From NCBI GenBank assembly GCA_947176545.1, contig CAMWRB010000086.1, positions 1 through 5,820 of the forward strand: DNA of 5,820 nt, written 5' to 3'. Below are positions 5,757-5,820 of the stretch, piece by piece; the first letter of the stretch is position 1; every line of letters starts with the position of its first letter. Both the position numbers and the translations under genes were made by a program. This DNA is from an uncultured Porphyromonadaceae bacterium. Lineage in GTDB: Bacteria; Bacteroidota; Bacteroidia; Bacteroidales; Muribaculaceae. The notes beneath the pieces were generated by a model that did no database searches, was not told the DNA's origin, and saw nothing but the letters and a program-made list of their open reading frames with translations.

Positions 5757-5820
5757 TTATGGATATGGGTACAAAAAAAGCGTGGTGCCGTACTTGCTGT
5801 CCGTTCCCACGTCTTGAGGC
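5757..5820 (-). CDS. Possible 3' end of an upstream leftward gene (partial)
   Basis: One minus-strand frame is open from the window edge and ends at a TAA at 5757-5759. It would give the C-terminal 20 residues PQDVGTDSKYGTTLFLYPYP. The composition and G/C-rich third positions (GAC, AGC, AAG, TAC, GGC, ACC) look like coding sequence. The other open frame here, which would extend the 226-residue gene upstream, is rich in arginine, proline and threonine and looks like an off-frame translation. With only 20 residues visible no family can be named, and the call is tentative. If real, the gene lies 82 bases before the hypothetical gene on the same strand. Confidence 0.3.
   Translation of the reverse strand, partial: PQDVGTDSKYGTTLFLYPYP

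Overview
The window looks like a chromosomal segment of a gut-type Bacteroidales bacterium, possibly of the Muribaculaceae or Prevotella kind. The reasons are TAnnTTTG-type -7 promoter boxes in place of Shine-Dalgarno sites, AT-rich intergenic DNA, a stand-alone MnmD, an MsrA/MsrB fusion architecture, and a large BspA-type leucine-rich-repeat surface protein with a bacterial Ig-like domain and a Por-type C-terminal tail. This placement is an inference from gene content; no phylogenetic marker is present.

Layout. Positions 1-155 are AT-rich and hold no gene. A strong hairpin (156-192) terminates a leftward ferritin gene (222-728). A 106-bp divergent promoter region separates it from rightward mnmD (835-1497), a tRNA wobble-uridine methyltransferase. 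Convergent to mnmD, with one base between the two stop codons, is a leftward msrA (1499-2167). Its C-terminus carries the first ~22 residues of an MsrB domain, while the last ~15 residues of MsrB lie just downstream in another frame. I read this as a former msrAB fusion whose MsrB half was lost by an internal out-of-frame deletion. A 271-bp intergenic region (2168-2438) with a long hairpin follows. Then comes a leftward 842-residue BspA-like protein (2439-4967), and 26 bp upstream of it a leftward gene of unknown function (4994-5674). The last ~145 bases hold the untranslated lead-in to that gene and possibly the end of one more leftward gene.

How the genes relate. Ferritin and MsrA both serve iron and oxidative-stress management (iron sequestration, methionine sulfoxide repair), and mnmD is housekeeping tRNA modification. 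I see no shared operon among these three. The unknown gene and the BspA-like gene are close enough to be co-transcribed. The BspA-like gene shows recent internal expansion: a 138-bp tandem duplication with only six mismatches.

The most noteworthy observations are the MsrB deletion scar, the recent duplication in the LRR array, the unassigned 226-residue protein with a hydrophobic C-terminus, and a -7 promoter box placed so close to the mnmD start that the mRNA would be leaderless or nearly so. I found no mobile element, CRISPR array, RNA gene or clear new multi-gene system.
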